Notes: generated from the sequence alone by a model not told the origin. Counted from the stretch's first letter, positions 29,782 through 45,122 are shown. The stretch: 64,000 bases of DNA from Ectorhizobium quercum (GCF_026552795.1 NZ_JANFPI010000003.1:496001-560000); one strand, 5' to 3'. Made by a program: numbers and translations.

Positions 29782-30950
29782 CGGCCCGACCCTTGAAAAT
29801 CGCGGTCGTCGCGGGCGAGGTTTCCGGCGACCTTCTCGGCGGCGATCTGATCGCCGCTCTCAGGCGGCAGTATGACGGGCCTGTCGAACTTGTCGGCGTG
29901 GGCGGCGAGGCGCTGACGGGCGAAGGCCTCGTTTCGCTGTTCGATTATTCGGAACTGTCGATCATGGGGTTCACGCAGGTCATCGCCCGCCTGCCGCGCA
30001 TGATTTCACTGATCCGGAAAACGGCGGACGCGATCATCGCGGCGAGACCGGATGTCCTGCTGATCATCGACAGCCCGGATTTCACCCACCGCGTGGCGAA
30101 GCGGGTCCGCAAGGCGCTGCCCGATCTTCCGGTCGTGAAATATGTATGCCCAAGCGTCTGGGCCTGGAAAGAATACCGCGCCCGGGCGATGCTGTCCTAT
30201 GTCGATCATGTGCTGGCCGTTCTGCCGTTCGAGCCCGAGGTCATGAAGCGGCTCGGCGGTCCGCCGACGACCTTCATAGGCCATCGTCTTGCAAGCGATC
30301 CGTCGCTGTTGCGTGCGCGCACGGCACGCGCGGCGCGCGGCGCGGTTCCTGTCGGCTCCACGCGCACGATCATGCTGCTGCCCGGCTCGCGCGGCTTCGA
30401 GATCGGAAAACTGCTTCCCCTGATGGGCGAGGCCGTGATGGAACTCGTCGCGCGTAACGGCGATCTGCGCTTTGTGCTGCCGACCGTTGCACGGCGGGAG
30501 GCCCTGGTGCGCGAAATCGTCGCCAACTGGCCGGTCAGGCCCGAGGTAGTGGTCGGAGACGAAGGAAAGTGGCGTGCGTTTGCCGAGGCGGACGCCGCCG
30601 TGGCGGCCTCCGGCACGGTCGTTCTCGAACTGGCTCTGGCCGGGGTGCCGAGCATTTCCGTCTACAAGACCGACTGGATCGTGAAGATGCTGGCCTCACG
30701 CATCAAGATCTGGACGGCGGCGCTTCCCAATCTGATCGCGGATTATCCCGTGGTGCCCGAATATATCGACCATACGCTTCGCCCCGGCAGCGTGACACGC
30801 TGGATGGAACGACTTTCGGTGGAAAGCCTGCAACGCAAAGCGATGCTGGAAGGCTTCGAGCGCGTGCAGCAAAGGCTGACACCCGAGGTGCCGGCGGGCG
30901 AGGCGGGAGCCGGTATCGTGCTCGATCTCTTGAAGTCCCGCGGCTTCTGA
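29778..30950 (+). CDS. lpxB: Lipid A disaccharide synthase
   Basis: GT19 glycosyltransferase that joins lipid X and UDP-diacylglucosamine into the disaccharide. The 390-aa protein has KIAVVAGEVSGDLLGGDLI at the N-terminus, YVCPSVWAWKEYRA near 120-135, and the sugar-nucleotide region ASGTVVLELALAGVPSI near 276-292. It is the last gene of the cluster; a strong terminator follows. Confidence 0.96.
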   Translation: MTARPLKIAVVAGEVSGDLLGGDLIAALRRQYDGPVELVGVGGEALTGEGLVSLFDYSELSIMGFTQVIARLPRMISLIRKTADAIIAARPDVLLIIDSPDFTHRVAKRVRKALPDLPVVKYVCPSVWAWKEYRARAMLSYVDHVLAVLPFEPEVMKRLGGPPTTFIGHRLASDPSLLRARTARAARGAVPVGSTRTIMLLPGSRGFEIGKLLPLMGEAVMELVARNGDLRFVLPTVARREALVREIVANWPVRPEVVVGDEGKWRAFAEADAAVAASGTVVLELALAGVPSISVYKTDWIVKMLASRIKIWTAALPNLIADYPVVPEYIDHTLRPGSVTRWMERLSVESLQRKAMLEGFERVQQRLTPEVPAGEAGAGIVLDLLKSRGF

Positions 30951-30955
30951 AACGA

Positions 30956-30991
30956 AACGGCCCTCCCGTGGCGGAAGGGCCGTTTCTTTTA
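30956..30991. terminator. intrinsic terminator after lpxB
   Basis: AAACGGCCCT (30956-30965) pairs with AGGGCCGTTT (30977-30986), then TTCTTTT on the plus strand. It closes the 13-kb plus-strand cluster and may also serve the convergent hspQ gene. Confidence 0.8.
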
Positions 30992-31008
30992 ATCAAGGTC
31001 AGGTACTG

Positions 31009-31338
31009 TCAGTTGGCGAAACCCGCTTTCGGCTGAAAGCCTCCCGCCGGCCTCGGATCGAAGAAGCGGGCGACATTCGGATTGCGCAAGGGCAGGCCGC
31101 TATCGTCGCTTTCCAGATTCTGTTCCGAAACGTAGGCGACATATTCCGACTCGTCGTTTTCCGCGAGCAGGTGATAGAAGGGCTGGTCCTTGTCGGGCCG
31201 GACTTCGGCGGGGATGGCATTCCACCATTCTTCCGAGTTGGCGAATTCCGGATCCACATCGAACACCACACCCCGGAACGGGAAGAGCTTGTGGCGAACC
31301 ACCTCTCCGATATTAAACTTGGCTGTGCGTTGTTTCAT
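31009..31338 (-). CDS. hspQ: Heat shock protein HspQ (YccV-like)
   Basis: A 109-aa hemimethylated-DNA-binding/YccV-fold protein. E. coli HspQ is a heat-shock factor that modulates Lon protease and DnaA stability. Family motifs KFNIGEVVRHKLFPFRGVVFD and QPFYHLLAEN are present. The ATG at 31338 follows AAGGATG. A heat-shock-like promoter lies just upstream, which supports the assignment. The C-terminal 25 residues are variable. Confidence 0.9.
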   Translation of the reverse strand: MKQRTAKFNIGEVVRHKLFPFRGVVFDVDPEFANSEEWWNAIPAEVRPDKDQPFYHLLAENDESEYVAYVSEQNLESDDSGLPLRNPNVARFFDPRPAGGFQPKAGFAN

Positions 31339-31363
31339 GGTGCGAACATCCTTTCACAGTCAG

Positions 31364-31393
31364 ATTTGGGTATGCCGGGCCACCGCATCAAGG
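31364..31393 (-). promoter_or_regulatory. hspQ: candidate RpoH (heat-shock sigma) promoter of hspQ
   Basis: On the minus strand CTTGAT, 18 bases, then CCAAATCT. Rhizobial RpoH promoters, as I recall them, have CTTGAA and CCANAT, so both boxes fit except for one base; the spacer is about one base longer than usual. It lies about 30 bp upstream of the hspQ ATG. Confidence 0.5.
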
Positions 31394-31421
31394 GGCAGGC
31401 GCTGAATTCGTTACATAATTG

Positions 31422-32390
31422 TCACACGCGTTTCCGGCGCCGCCAAAGCGCGTTCGGCGCAGTGGCGAGAATGACGCCGCCCGTGACGAGCAGGATTCCG
31501 CTCATGTGATAGGATTCGAACGTCTCGCCGAGGAACAGGACGGCCATGACGACGGAGACCGGCGGCATCATGTAGAGCGTCACGCCCGCGGTCGCCGGCC
31601 CGAAGACGCGAACCGTGTGCTGGAAGCAGTAGAAGGCGGCAAGGGAGGCGAAAAGAATGATGCCGCCGATTTTGAGCCAGTCCCTCGTCGAATCGGGCAG
31701 GGGCGCGTTCATGAAAAGCTCGACGGCGGCGAAGGGCGCGAGAACGAGCGCACCGGACAAGGCGATCACCCCGAACAGCGAAACGGGCGGCATGGCGGCA
31801 ACAGCGGGTTTGCGCAACAGCAGCGAATAGATCGCGAAGGATATCGCCGCGCCGAGAATGCCGAAATCGCCCAGATTGAACTGGAGATGAAGAAGTGCCT
31901 GCGGATCTCCCTTCAGCACGATGACGACGACGCCGAAGAAGGCCACCACCATCCCCAACCCTTCGCGAAGGGTTATGCCGCGCCCCTGAAACCACCATTG
32001 GAACAGAATGATGAAGAGCGACGATGTCGTGTAGATCAGCGTAGCGTTCGAGGCTGTGGTTTCGGTCAGCGCCCAGTAGACGAAGCCGCCGCATATGCCC
32101 ATGCCGAGAAAACCGAGCACGAGCCACAGGAGCGTGTTTTCGCGCATAAAGGCGAGGCACACCTTGCGGTTGGCATAGAGCACGGGCAGCAGGATGAGCG
32201 TTGAACCGGCCCAGCGGATGAAGGCGGTGATGAACGGCCCGATATCGCCGACGACGCCGCGGCCGAAGATGAGGTTGGTGGAAAAGAAGAACGGCACGAG
32301 CAGGAAGACGGCCCAGTCGGCGGAACGGGGAGACGGCTGCGGGAGCGGAGGCATACGGGCACCGGAAGGGAAAGGGTCGGACCGCGACAA
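31422..32390 (-). CDS. DMT family transporter (EamA)
   Basis: A 322-aa inner-membrane protein with two EamA repeats and about ten hydrophobic segments. It resembles the drug/metabolite transporters that export amino acids or small metabolites; the substrate is unknown. The first 25 residues are polar and Pro-rich; an ATG 12 codons in (32354) is an alternative start closer to the first membrane segment. It lies downstream of glnA, separated by a strong terminator, so it is probably not part of the glnBA operon. Confidence 0.87.
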   Translation of the reverse strand: MSRSDPFPSGARMPPLPQPSPRSADWAVFLLVPFFFSTNLIFGRGVVGDIGPFITAFIRWAGSTLILLPVLYANRKVCLAFMRENTLLWLVLGFLGMGICGGFVYWALTETTASNATLIYTTSSLFIILFQWWFQGRGITLREGLGMVVAFFGVVVIVLKGDPQALLHLQFNLGDFGILGAAISFAIYSLLLRKPAVAAMPPVSLFGVIALSGALVLAPFAAVELFMNAPLPDSTRDWLKIGGIILFASLAAFYCFQHTVRVFGPATAGVTLYMMPPVSVVMAVLFLGETFESYHMSGILLVTGGVILATAPNALWRRRKRV

Positions 32391-32402
32391 TGCGCCGGAA
32401 AA

Positions 32403-32434
32403 GGAAAACCGGCAAACAGGGTTGCCGGTTTTCC
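32403..32434. terminator. bidirectional terminator between glnA and the EamA gene
   Basis: Perfect 13-bp inverted repeat GGAAAACCGGCAA (32403-32415) and TTGCCGGTTTTCC (32422-32434) with a six-base loop. The A and T runs inside the stem ends allow termination in either direction. Confidence 0.8.
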
Positions 32435-32477
32435 AAGGGAAAGCGATCCCGGACGGTCCGGGATCGCGGATATCCGA

Positions 32478-33887
32478 TCAGACGGAGTAGTACATGTCGA
32501 ACTCGACCGGATGCGGCGTCGTTTCGTACCGCAGCGTTTCGGCCATCTTGAGTTCGATGAACGCGTCGATCTGGTCGTCGTCGAACACACCGCCGGCCGT
32601 GAGGAACTTGCGGTCCCGGTCGAGGTTTTCGAGGGCTTCGCGCAGGGACCCGGAAACCGTCGGGATCTTCCTCAGTTCCTTCGGGGGCAGGTCGTACAGA
32701 TCCTTGTCCATAGCCTTGCCGGGATGGATCTTGTTCTTGATGCCGTCGAGGCCGGCCATCAGCATGGCCGCAAAGCCGAGATACGGGTTGGCGGCCGGAT
32801 CGGGGAAGCGGACTTCGACGCGCTTCGCCTTCGGGTTGGAGCCGAACGGAATGCGGCACGAAGCCGAACGGTTGCGGGCGGAATAAGCCAGCAGAACCGG
32901 AGCCTCGTAGCCCGGGACCAGGCGCTTGTAGGAGTTGGTCGTCGGGTTGGTGAAGGCGTTGATGGCCTTGGCGTGCTTGATGATGCCGCCGATGTAGTAC
33001 AGGCAGGTTTCCGACAGGCCGGCATATTCGTCACCGGCGAAGGTCGGCTTGCCGTCCTTCCAGATGGACTGGTGGACGTGCATGCCCGAGCCGTTGTCGC
33101 CGAAAACCGGCTTCGGCATGAAGGTCGCCGTCTTGCCATAGGCATTGGCGACCTGATGTACGACGTACTTGTAGATCTGGATCTTGTCGGCGTTGCGGAC
33201 CAGCGTGTCGAATTTCACGCCCAGTTCGTGCTGCGCCGAAGCCACTTCGTGGTGGTGCTTTTCGACGACCACGCCCATTTCGGCGAGAACGGTCAGCATC
33301 TCGGAGCGCATGTCCTGGAGGCTGTCGACCGGCGGAACCGGGAAGTAGCCGCCCTTCGTGCGCGGACGGTGGCCGAGGTTGCCCGTCTCGTAGTCGGTGT
33401 CGTCGTTGGACGGCAGTTCGGTCGAATCGAGCCTGAAGCCGGTATTGTACGGGTCGGACTTGTACTGGACGTCGTCGAACACGAAGAATTCCGGTTCCGG
33501 GCCGACGAAAACGGTGTCGCCGATGCCGGAGGCCTTCAGGTAGGCCTCGGCCTTCTTGGCCGTGCCGCGGGGGTCGCGGTTATAGGCTTCGCCGGAGATC
33601 GGATCGAGAATGTCGCAGACGACGACCATCGTCGACTGGGCGAAGAACGGGTCCATGTGCGCCGTCGCCGCATCGGGCATCAGGACCATGTCGGATTCGT
33701 TGATGGCTTTCCAGCCGGCGATCGAGGAACCGTCGAACATGACGCCGTCGGCGAACATATCCTCGTCGACGGAGCTGACGTCCATCGTCACATGCTGCAA
33801 CTTGCCCTTCGGGTCGGTGAAGCGCAGGTCGACGAACTTGACGTCGTTGTCCTTGATCTGTTTCAGAATGTCATTTGCGGTCGTCAT
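32478..33887 (-). CDS. glnA: Glutamine synthetase type I
   Basis: GSI makes glutamine from glutamate, ammonia and ATP, the main nitrogen assimilation step. The 469-aa protein is the GSI-beta length. Visible are the [11 protein letters not shown] loop near residue 50, the ATP/metal region [17 protein letters not shown] near 265-281, and KDLYDLPP with Tyr398, the adenylylation site used by GlnE. It lies 72 bp after glnB in the usual order, so both are expressed from the glnB promoter region. Confidence 0.98.
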   Translation of the reverse strand: MTTANDILKQIKDNDVKFVDLRFTDPKGKLQHVTMDVSSVDEDMFADGVMFDGSSIAGWKAINESDMVLMPDAATAHMDPFFAQSTMVVVCDILDPISGEAYNRDPRGTAKKAEAYLKASGIGDTVFVGPEPEFFVFDDVQYKSDPYNTGFRLDSTELPSNDDTDYETGNLGHRPRTKGGYFPVPPVDSLQDMRSEMLTVLAEMGVVVEKHHHEVASAQHELGVKFDTLVRNADKIQIYKYVVHQVANAYGKTATFMPKPVFGDNGSGMHVHQSIWKDGKPTFAGDEYAGLSETCLYYIGGIIKHAKAINAFTNPTTNSYKRLVPGYEAPVLLAYSARNRSASCRIPFGSNPKAKRVEVRFPDPAANPYLGFAAMLMAGLDGIKNKIHPGKAMDKDLYDLPPKELRKIPTVSGSLREALENLDRDRKFLTAGGVFDDDQIDAFIELKMAETLRYETTPHPVEFDMYYSV

Positions 33888-33959
33888 AAACTTTTCCCTT
33901 GAGTGAGATGACGATTATCGGCTTGCAACGGCGCGCGGAACGGCGCCATGCGGATGAAG

Positions 33960-34580
<621 letters not shown>

Positions 34581-34629
34581 TCAATATGGGTTATTTGCTG
34601 GTCGCTCTGTCTCGCTTACACCGTGTCGG

Positions 34630-36117
34630 ATGAAGAAAATCATGATCAAAAAACAGGCCATACCTATTCTTTCCCCGCAGGCGATGGCGGCGGTGGATCT
34701 GGCTGCCGCACGATCCGGCATAGACAGTTATGGCCTGATGGTCCGCGCGGGGCACGCGGTTGCCGCCGCGGCGCTGAAGCGCTTTCCGCCGGCCCTGCGC
34801 TTCGTCGTGCTCGCCGGACCGGGCAACAATGGCGGCGACGCTTATGTGGCGGCGAAGGCTCTTGCCGGCAGCGGCATTGAAACGATCCTCCATCATTTCG
34901 GGCGACAGGATGCATTGAAAGGCGATGCTGCCCGCGCCTTTCGCGATTGCCCCGTGCCGGGAAGGCCGCTTGAGGACTACGCGCCCCGGGCCGGCGATGT
35001 CGTGATTGACGGACTGTTCGGCGCCGGGCTGGACAGGCCTGTGCCGGAACCTGTCGCCGCCGTGATCGCCCGCGTCGGGGATTGTGCCGTTCCGGTCGTG
35101 GCCGCCGACCTGCCGAGCGGCGTGTGCGGCCGAACTGGACGAATTCTCGGCGCGGCGTTCGAGGCTGCGCATACCGTCACCTTCATGACGCCGAAGCCCG
35201 GCCACCTGCTTTTGCCCGGAAGGGCGCTCTGCGGAACGCTGGAGGTTTTCGACATCGGCATTCCCGGGCGCCTGATCGAAGCGGGGGCGGAGAATATCCA
35301 CGAGAATGGACCGGCGCTTTGGGGCGACCTTTTGCCGTCGCTCGATCTGGCCAGCTATAAATTCCGGCGCGGCCACCTTTGCGTCTTTTCCGGCGGCGCT
35401 TCGGCAACCGGGGCTGCGCGCCTATCGGCCGGCGCGGCTCTGAGGGCAGGGGCGGGCCTCGTGACCATCGCCGCCCCCGAAGCGTCCCTGGCGGCAAATG
35501 CCGCCCATCTGACGGCCGTGATGCTCCGCCAAGTCGACGACGTCGCGGAACTGCGCGCATGGATCGACGATCCTCGCCTGAGCGCCTTCGTGCTCGGCCC
35601 GGGCTTCGGCGTCGGTGAAAAGGCCCGCGATTTCGTCCTGGCCTTGCGCGAACGCCGCCTCGTTCTGGATGCGGACGGTATCACCTCCTTCGCCGATGCG
35701 CCCGATCTTCTTTTCGACGCGTTCGCCGAAGGTGATGCGCACCTCATTCTGACCCCTCATGAAGGAGAGTTCGCCCGGCTTTTTCCCGATATCGCGGTGG
35801 CGGAGCAACTGGGCAAGGTCGAAAAGGCGAGGCACGCCGCCGCCCGCGCCCACGCCGTCGTCATCTACAAGGGAGCGGACACGGTCATCGCAGCGCCCGA
35901 CGGACGCGTCGCCATTAATACCAACGCGCCGCCCTTCCTGGCGACCGCCGGCTCGGGTGACGTGCTTGCCGGTATCGCCGGCGCGTTTCTGGCGCAGGGA
36001 ATGCCCGCCTTCGAAGCAGCAGCAGCAGCCGTATGGGTGCATGGCGAAGCGGGCCGGACGGCGGGCCGCGGCCTGACGGCGGAGGATCTTCTGCCGGCGA
36101 TAAGCCTGCCGGTCTGA
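34630..36117 (+). CDS. nnr: Bifunctional NAD(P)H-hydrate epimerase / ADP-dependent dehydratase
   Basis: Repairs damaged NAD(P)H hydrates: the N-terminal YjeF_N domain (about 1-215) epimerises the hydrate, and the C-terminal ribokinase-like domain (about 230-495) dehydrates it with ADP. Motifs are PGNNGGDAYVAAKAL near 67-81, AADLPSGV near 157-164, LTPHEGEFARL near 374-384, and the anion hole GSGDVLAGIAGAFL near 440. At 495 aa the fused form is the normal bacterial length. The ATG at 34630 has a weak ribosome site; an in-frame ATG at 34642 is possible. The gene is monocistronic. Confidence 0.93.
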   Translation: MKKIMIKKQAIPILSPQAMAAVDLAAARSGIDSYGLMVRAGHAVAAAALKRFPPALRFVVLAGPGNNGGDAYVAAKALAGSGIETILHHFGRQDALKGDAARAFRDCPVPGRPLEDYAPRAGDVVIDGLFGAGLDRPVPEPVAAVIARVGDCAVPVVAADLPSGVCGRTGRILGAAFEAAHTVTFMTPKPGHLLLPGRALCGTLEVFDIGIPGRLIEAGAENIHENGPALWGDLLPSLDLASYKFRRGHLCVFSGGASATGAARLSAGAALRAGAGLVTIAAPEASLAANAAHLTAVMLRQVDDVAELRAWIDDPRLSAFVLGPGFGVGEKARDFVLALRERRLVLDADGITSFADAPDLLFDAFAEGDAHLILTPHEGEFARLFPDIAVAEQLGKVEKARHAAARAHAVVIYKGADTVIAAPDGRVAINTNAPPFLATAGSGDVLAGIAGAFLAQGMPAFEAAAAAVWVHGEAGRTAGRGLTAEDLLPAISLPV

Positions 36118-36140
36118 AAAACCGCTGATCCGGCGGGTGT

Positions 36141-36944
36141 TTAGTCGACGCGCCGTTGCAGGGCCTGCGCGCCGTTCGGCGCATTCACCTTGCCGGAGGT
36201 GATGAAGAAGGCATAGACATCGCGCGGCCGGACCTCCGGCTTGTGCGCGGGGTCGATATGCGGCAGGTCGGCGGGCTCGCCGCCGCCGGCCCACCTCTTC
36301 AGGTGGCCGGCCCATCGGTCCAGCGTCTCGGGCGCATAGCAGGTCTCGATATCGTCCGAACCCTTTTGCAGCCGCGCATAGACGAAATCGCCGGTCACAT
36401 CGGCGATCTCCGGATAATCCGCATGTTCCGCATAAACGACGGCAACGCGGTGCTTGCGGGCGAGGGCGGCGAATTCCGGCACGAGGAACGAGGGATGGCG
36501 CACCTCGACGGCATGGCGCAGCGCAAGCCCGTCGCGCATTTGCGGCAGGAGCGACAGAAACGCGTCGAAATCCTCCGGTTCGAACTTTTTCGTCGGCATG
36601 AATTGCCACAGGATGGGACCGAGATGATCGCCCAGCTCGGTCAGGCCCTGCCCGAGAAAGCGCTCGACCGATTCTCCGGCCTCGGCCAGAACCTTCTTGT
36701 TGGTGGCGAAGCGGCTTGCCTTCAGCGAAAAGACGAACCCTTCCGGCACTTCGGATGCCCATTTGGCGAAGGTTTCGGGCTTCTGCGATCCGTAATAGGT
36801 GCCGTTGACCTCGATCACCTTCAAGGCGCGGCTGGCGAATTCGAGCTGCCGCTTCTTCGGCAGGCCGGCCGGGTAGAAATGTCCCTCCCACGGATCGAAG
36901 GTCCAGCCGCCGATGCCGACACGGATGATTCCGGATGAACTCAT
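36141..36944 (-). CDS. DUF72 domain-containing protein
   Basis: A 267-aa DUF72 TIM-barrel protein (YecE-like). Family marks include the start IRVGIGGWTFDPWEGHFYP, GTYYGSQKPETFAKW near 50-65, and EVRHPSF near 167-173. Biochemical function is unknown. It lies 38 bp downstream of the uvrA stop on the same strand, so it may be co-transcribed with uvrA; a repair role is not established. Confidence 0.88.
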   Translation of the reverse strand: MSSSGIIRVGIGGWTFDPWEGHFYPAGLPKKRQLEFASRALKVIEVNGTYYGSQKPETFAKWASEVPEGFVFSLKASRFATNKKVLAEAGESVERFLGQGLTELGDHLGPILWQFMPTKKFEPEDFDAFLSLLPQMRDGLALRHAVEVRHPSFLVPEFAALARKHRVAVVYAEHADYPEIADVTGDFVYARLQKGSDDIETCYAPETLDRWAGHLKRWAGGGEPADLPHIDPAHKPEVRPRDVYAFFITSGKVNAPNGAQALQRRVD

Positions 36945-36982
36945 TGTCGCCGTTCTCCCTGACAGTCTGGCGCCGGTCGCCC

Positions 36983-39904
<2,922 letters not shown>

Positions 39905-40017
39905 CGCTCAATTCACCCGGCCGAGTTGGATCGCCCTTATTTAGTCATTGGTGGCCCGCTGTCGAGGCTCTCGCAATCGCTTTTCGATTCGCTTGACAGG
40001 ATCATACCGAATTAGTA

Positions 40018-40032
40018 GAACAAAAAAAGAAC
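40018..40032. promoter_or_regulatory. SOS (LexA) box between uvrA and ssb
   Basis: GAAC, seven A, GAAC; on the minus strand GTTC-N7-GTTC, the direct-repeat LexA operator of alphaproteobacteria. It lies 114 bp upstream of uvrA and 165 bp upstream of ssb. A TATGAT (-10 type) facing uvrA is eleven bases beyond it on the minus strand, so LexA would overlap that promoter. The remaining 39905-40196 holds no gene. Confidence 0.75.
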
Positions 40033-40196
40033 AAATTCGCTGTGGATGACCGGGAAAGCAGGGATACCGGTTCCGCGCGATGGTTTAAGGTGGCGATGGA
40101 TTTATGGCCGCTCGATGCGGCCTTCGGTTTATTGCGGCCTGCTCGCGGGCGTCCGGTGGGGCGTTCGGCAAGCGGCTGCGGGAAAGGTTCAGGACT

Positions 40197-40724
40197 ATGG
40201 CAGGCAGCGTCAACAAGGTCATTCTGATCGGCAACGTCGGGGCGGACCCGGAAATCCGCCGCACGCAGGACGGTCGCCCGATCGCCAACCTGCGCATCGC
40301 CACCTCGGAGAGCTGGCGCGACCGCAACAGCGGCGAGCGCCGCGAGAAGACGGAATGGCACAATGTCGTCGTCTTCAACGAAGGCCTGTGCAAGGTCATC
40401 GAGCAATATGTGAAGAAGGGCGCGAAGCTCTATATCGAGGGTGCGCTCCAGACCCGCAAGTGGCAGGATCAGAGCGGCAACGACCGCTATTCGACCGAAG
40501 TCGTCCTGCAAGGCTTCAATTCCACGCTGACCATGCTCGACGGTCGCGGCGAGGGCGGTGGCCGCGGCGGCGATTTCGGTGGCGGATCCTCCGGCGGTTA
40601 TGACGATTACGGCAGTGGCGGCGGCAGCGGTCGTTCCGCACCGCAGCGCGGCGGCGCGCCAAGCGGCGGGCAGGGCGGCGGCGCAAGCTTCCCCCGCGAC
40701 ATGGACGACGACATTCCGTTCTGA
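40197..40724 (+). CDS. ssb: Single-stranded DNA-binding protein
   Basis: SSB tetramers coat single-stranded DNA in replication and repair. The 175-aa protein has an OB-fold over about 1-112 ([40 protein letters not shown]), a Gly/Ser-rich flexible linker, and the acidic tip DMDDDIPF that recruits partner proteins. The ATG at 40197 gives the family N-terminus; an earlier in-frame start at 40104 adds a basic stretch in the upstream region. Regulation by the SOS box shared with uvrA is likely. Confidence 0.97.
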   Translation: MAGSVNKVILIGNVGADPEIRRTQDGRPIANLRIATSESWRDRNSGERREKTEWHNVVVFNEGLCKVIEQYVKKGAKLYIEGALQTRKWQDQSGNDRYSTEVVLQGFNSTLTMLDGRGEGGGRGGDFGGGSSGGYDDYGSGGGSGRSAPQRGGAPSGGQGGGASFPRDMDDDIPF

Positions 40725-40769
40725 TGGTTACGGAATAGCGCAACGGGGAAAAGCCGGGAACGTTTCGGA

Positions 40770-41000
40770 ATGGCTCCTTTTCTCATCCTGAAGCTCGTGG
40801 CTTTTCTTACGTTTCTGGTGGCATTCGATGCGCTTCGCGCCGTGGCCCGACCCGGCGCGTACAAGGGCTTTACCCTGCGGGAGCAATTGTGGCTCCTGTG
40901 GCATGTCGATCACGAAGGGCGGCAAGCCTATCTGAAATTCGTGATCGCGACGGTCGTCTATTTCGGGATTCCGCTCGGTCCTGACGGCTTTAGCCGGTGA
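40770..41000 (+). CDS. Hypothetical small membrane protein
   Basis: A 76-aa frame with a hydrophobic N-terminal segment (residues 3-21), a polar middle with LREQLWLLWHVDHEGRQAYLKF, and a second hydrophobic segment near 57-70. It begins 45 bp after ssb and its end overlaps the convergent marC gene by 11 bp. The ribosome site is weak. Composition looks coding (aromatic- and Leu-rich, helical). No family recognised. Confidence 0.5.
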   Translation: MAPFLILKLVAFLTFLVAFDALRAVARPGAYKGFTLREQLWLLWHVDHEGRQAYLKFVIATVVYFGIPLGPDGFSR

Positions 41001-41619
41001 ATGCCGATTTCACCCCGTCGACGACGAACTGGACGGAAAGTGCTGCAAGAAGCACGCCGAGCAGGCGGGTGAGGATGGCTCGTCCCGTCACGCCCAGGAA
41101 GCGGTCCAGCCGCTCGGCGACGACGAGAACCGCATACATCAGCGCCAGGCAGAAGGCGATGACGAGGATGAGCTGCGTCCGCCCCCAGGCGCCCGGCATC
41201 GAGCCGGCAAGCAGGATGGTCGCCGAGATCGCGCCCGGGCCGGCGATCAGCGGCAGCGCCAGCGGGAAGACGGCGATATTGTGGAGATGGTCGCGGGTGA
41301 TGGCGGCCTCAGAGGTCTTTTCCTTCCGCTCCTGACGCTTCTCGAAAATCATCTCGAAGGAAATCCAGAACAGCAGCAGGCCGCCGGCGATGCGGAAGGC
41401 GCCCATCGAGATGCCGAGCAGGCTGAGGATGCCGGAACCGGTCAGCGCGAAGAGGGCGAGGATGAAGAAGGCGATCAGCGAGCCGCGCAAGGCGACCTGC
41501 TTGCGCTGGAGGCGTGTCATTCCCTGCGTGAGGCCGAGGAAGATCGGCGCGAGGCCCGGCGGGTCGATGGTGACGAGCAATGTCGTCAGGGCATTGATCA
41601 GCGTGTCTGTGCCGGGCAA
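40990..41619 (-). CDS. MarC family integral membrane protein
   Basis: A 209-aa UPF0056/MarC family protein with six predicted membrane segments. The family name comes from the mar locus but a role in antibiotic resistance is not supported; function is unknown. The TTG at 41617-41619 is chosen because it lies six bases after GGAGGCG and gives the normal length (PGTDTLINALTTLLVTIDPP); a longer frame to 41733 adds 38 residues with no family character. It is divergent from gyrA. Confidence 0.87.
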   Translation of the reverse strand: MPGTDTLINALTTLLVTIDPPGLAPIFLGLTQGMTRLQRKQVALRGSLIAFFILALFALTGSGILSLLGISMGAFRIAGGLLLFWISFEMIFEKRQERKEKTSEAAITRDHLHNIAVFPLALPLIAGPGAISATILLAGSMPGAWGRTQLILVIAFCLALMYAVLVVAERLDRFLGVTGRAILTRLLGVLLAALSVQFVVDGVKSAFTG

Positions 41620-41813
41620 TTGCGCCTCCGTTGGGCTTTTCGGAGGCGATGTTAGGCGACAGACCGCGCCGTGAGAAGCCGGTGCGGGAAAATCGTTCGA
41701 CAAGGCGTCCGCAAACGCGCAAAACCTGTTCACAACGGGCCGCCAAATTGGCGCCGCCTCATTCTTTCGGCTATAAAAAAGCCAGTGATTCTAGATAGAG
41801 ATCGTGATCCGTC

Positions 41814-44594
<2,781 letters not shown>

Positions 44595-44651
44595 TATGCA
44601 TAATGCAATCGGCCGGCAATAAAAGCCGGCCCTGCTCCCCGATCCCAAAAG

Positions 44652-44678
44652 GCGGACCGTTTTTCGGTCCGCTTTTTT
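44652..44678 (+). terminator. intrinsic terminator of gyrA
   Basis: GCGGACCG, loop TTTTT, CGGTCCGC, then TTTTTT. A weaker GCCGGC-AATAAAA-GCCGGC hairpin lies just before it near 44611-44629. Confidence 0.88.
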
Positions 44679-44681
44679 GTT

Positions 44682-44820
44682 GGACGCCTCGCTGCTCCGT
44701 GACAGGGGAGGCGTCCTCACAAGGGCCCGGTGGGTGGTTGGGTCAGGTCTGACGAAAGAAGAGAGCAGGCACTTTGTCGGCCGTTCTGATGCGGACCGAA
44801 TTCTTCGCCCGCCTTTTTTT
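44682..44820 (+). ncRNA. putative structured RNA, copy B
   Basis: It fills most of the 346-bp gap after gyrA. Order: 9-bp hairpin GGACGCCTC/GAGGCGTCC (44682-44690 with 44708-44716), GGGTCAGGTCTGAC (44740-44753, itself a GTCAG-GT-CTGAC dyad), GAAGAGAGC (44758-44766), a block CTTTGTCGGCCGTTCTGA (44772-44789), and a GCGG...CCGC hairpin followed by seven T. The same ordered blocks occur in copy A (8713-8842), while the sequences between them differ. No coding frame. A second A/T-ended hairpin (AACCGGATGG/CCATCCGGTT, about 44863-44889) lies further on and probably terminates the minus-strand small genes. Function unknown. Confidence 0.5.
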
Positions 44821-44940
44821 CACGTCTCGTGCCGTTCGTTACCCGGGAAGACGGACAACAAAAAACCGGATGGCAGGGGACCATCCGGTTTCATTGTAAT
44901 CGGCAGGCTGGAGGCGCCCTGCCGGACGTAAGTCTGGAAA

Positions 44941-45075
44941 TCAGAACACCTTGGAGCGGCGATTCAATTCGTCCATCTCTTTCGCTTCCTGGTGAAGCGC
45001 AGCGATGCTGGAGATGATGGAACCGACGAACATCACGGAGATGAGGGCGGTCAACAGGGTCAAAGTGGTAAACAT
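44941..45075 (-). CDS. Hypothetical small membrane protein (44 aa)
   Basis: A 44-codon frame: a hydrophobic segment over residues 3-26 (LTLLTALISVMFVGSIISSI) and a charged C-terminal helix (HQEAKEMDELNRRSKVF). The ATG at 45073-45075 follows GGGAAAGG at good spacing. No family recognised; single-pass membrane topology is inferred. It is the last of three consecutive small minus-strand genes between gyrA and coaD. Confidence 0.65.
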   Translation of the reverse strand: MFTTLTLLTALISVMFVGSIISSIAALHQEAKEMDELNRRSKVF

Positions 45076-45122
45076 GGCCTTTCCCTTTCTGCGTTGCTCC
45101 GCTTCAGGGATACAGGGCCAGT

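Noticed and set aside
44682..44820. SRP 4.5S RNA, because of the GGTCAGGTC motif
   Set aside because: The diagnostic GGAAGGAAGCAGCC apical domain is absent and the motif is followed by unrelated sequence. The similarity stops after about ten bases.
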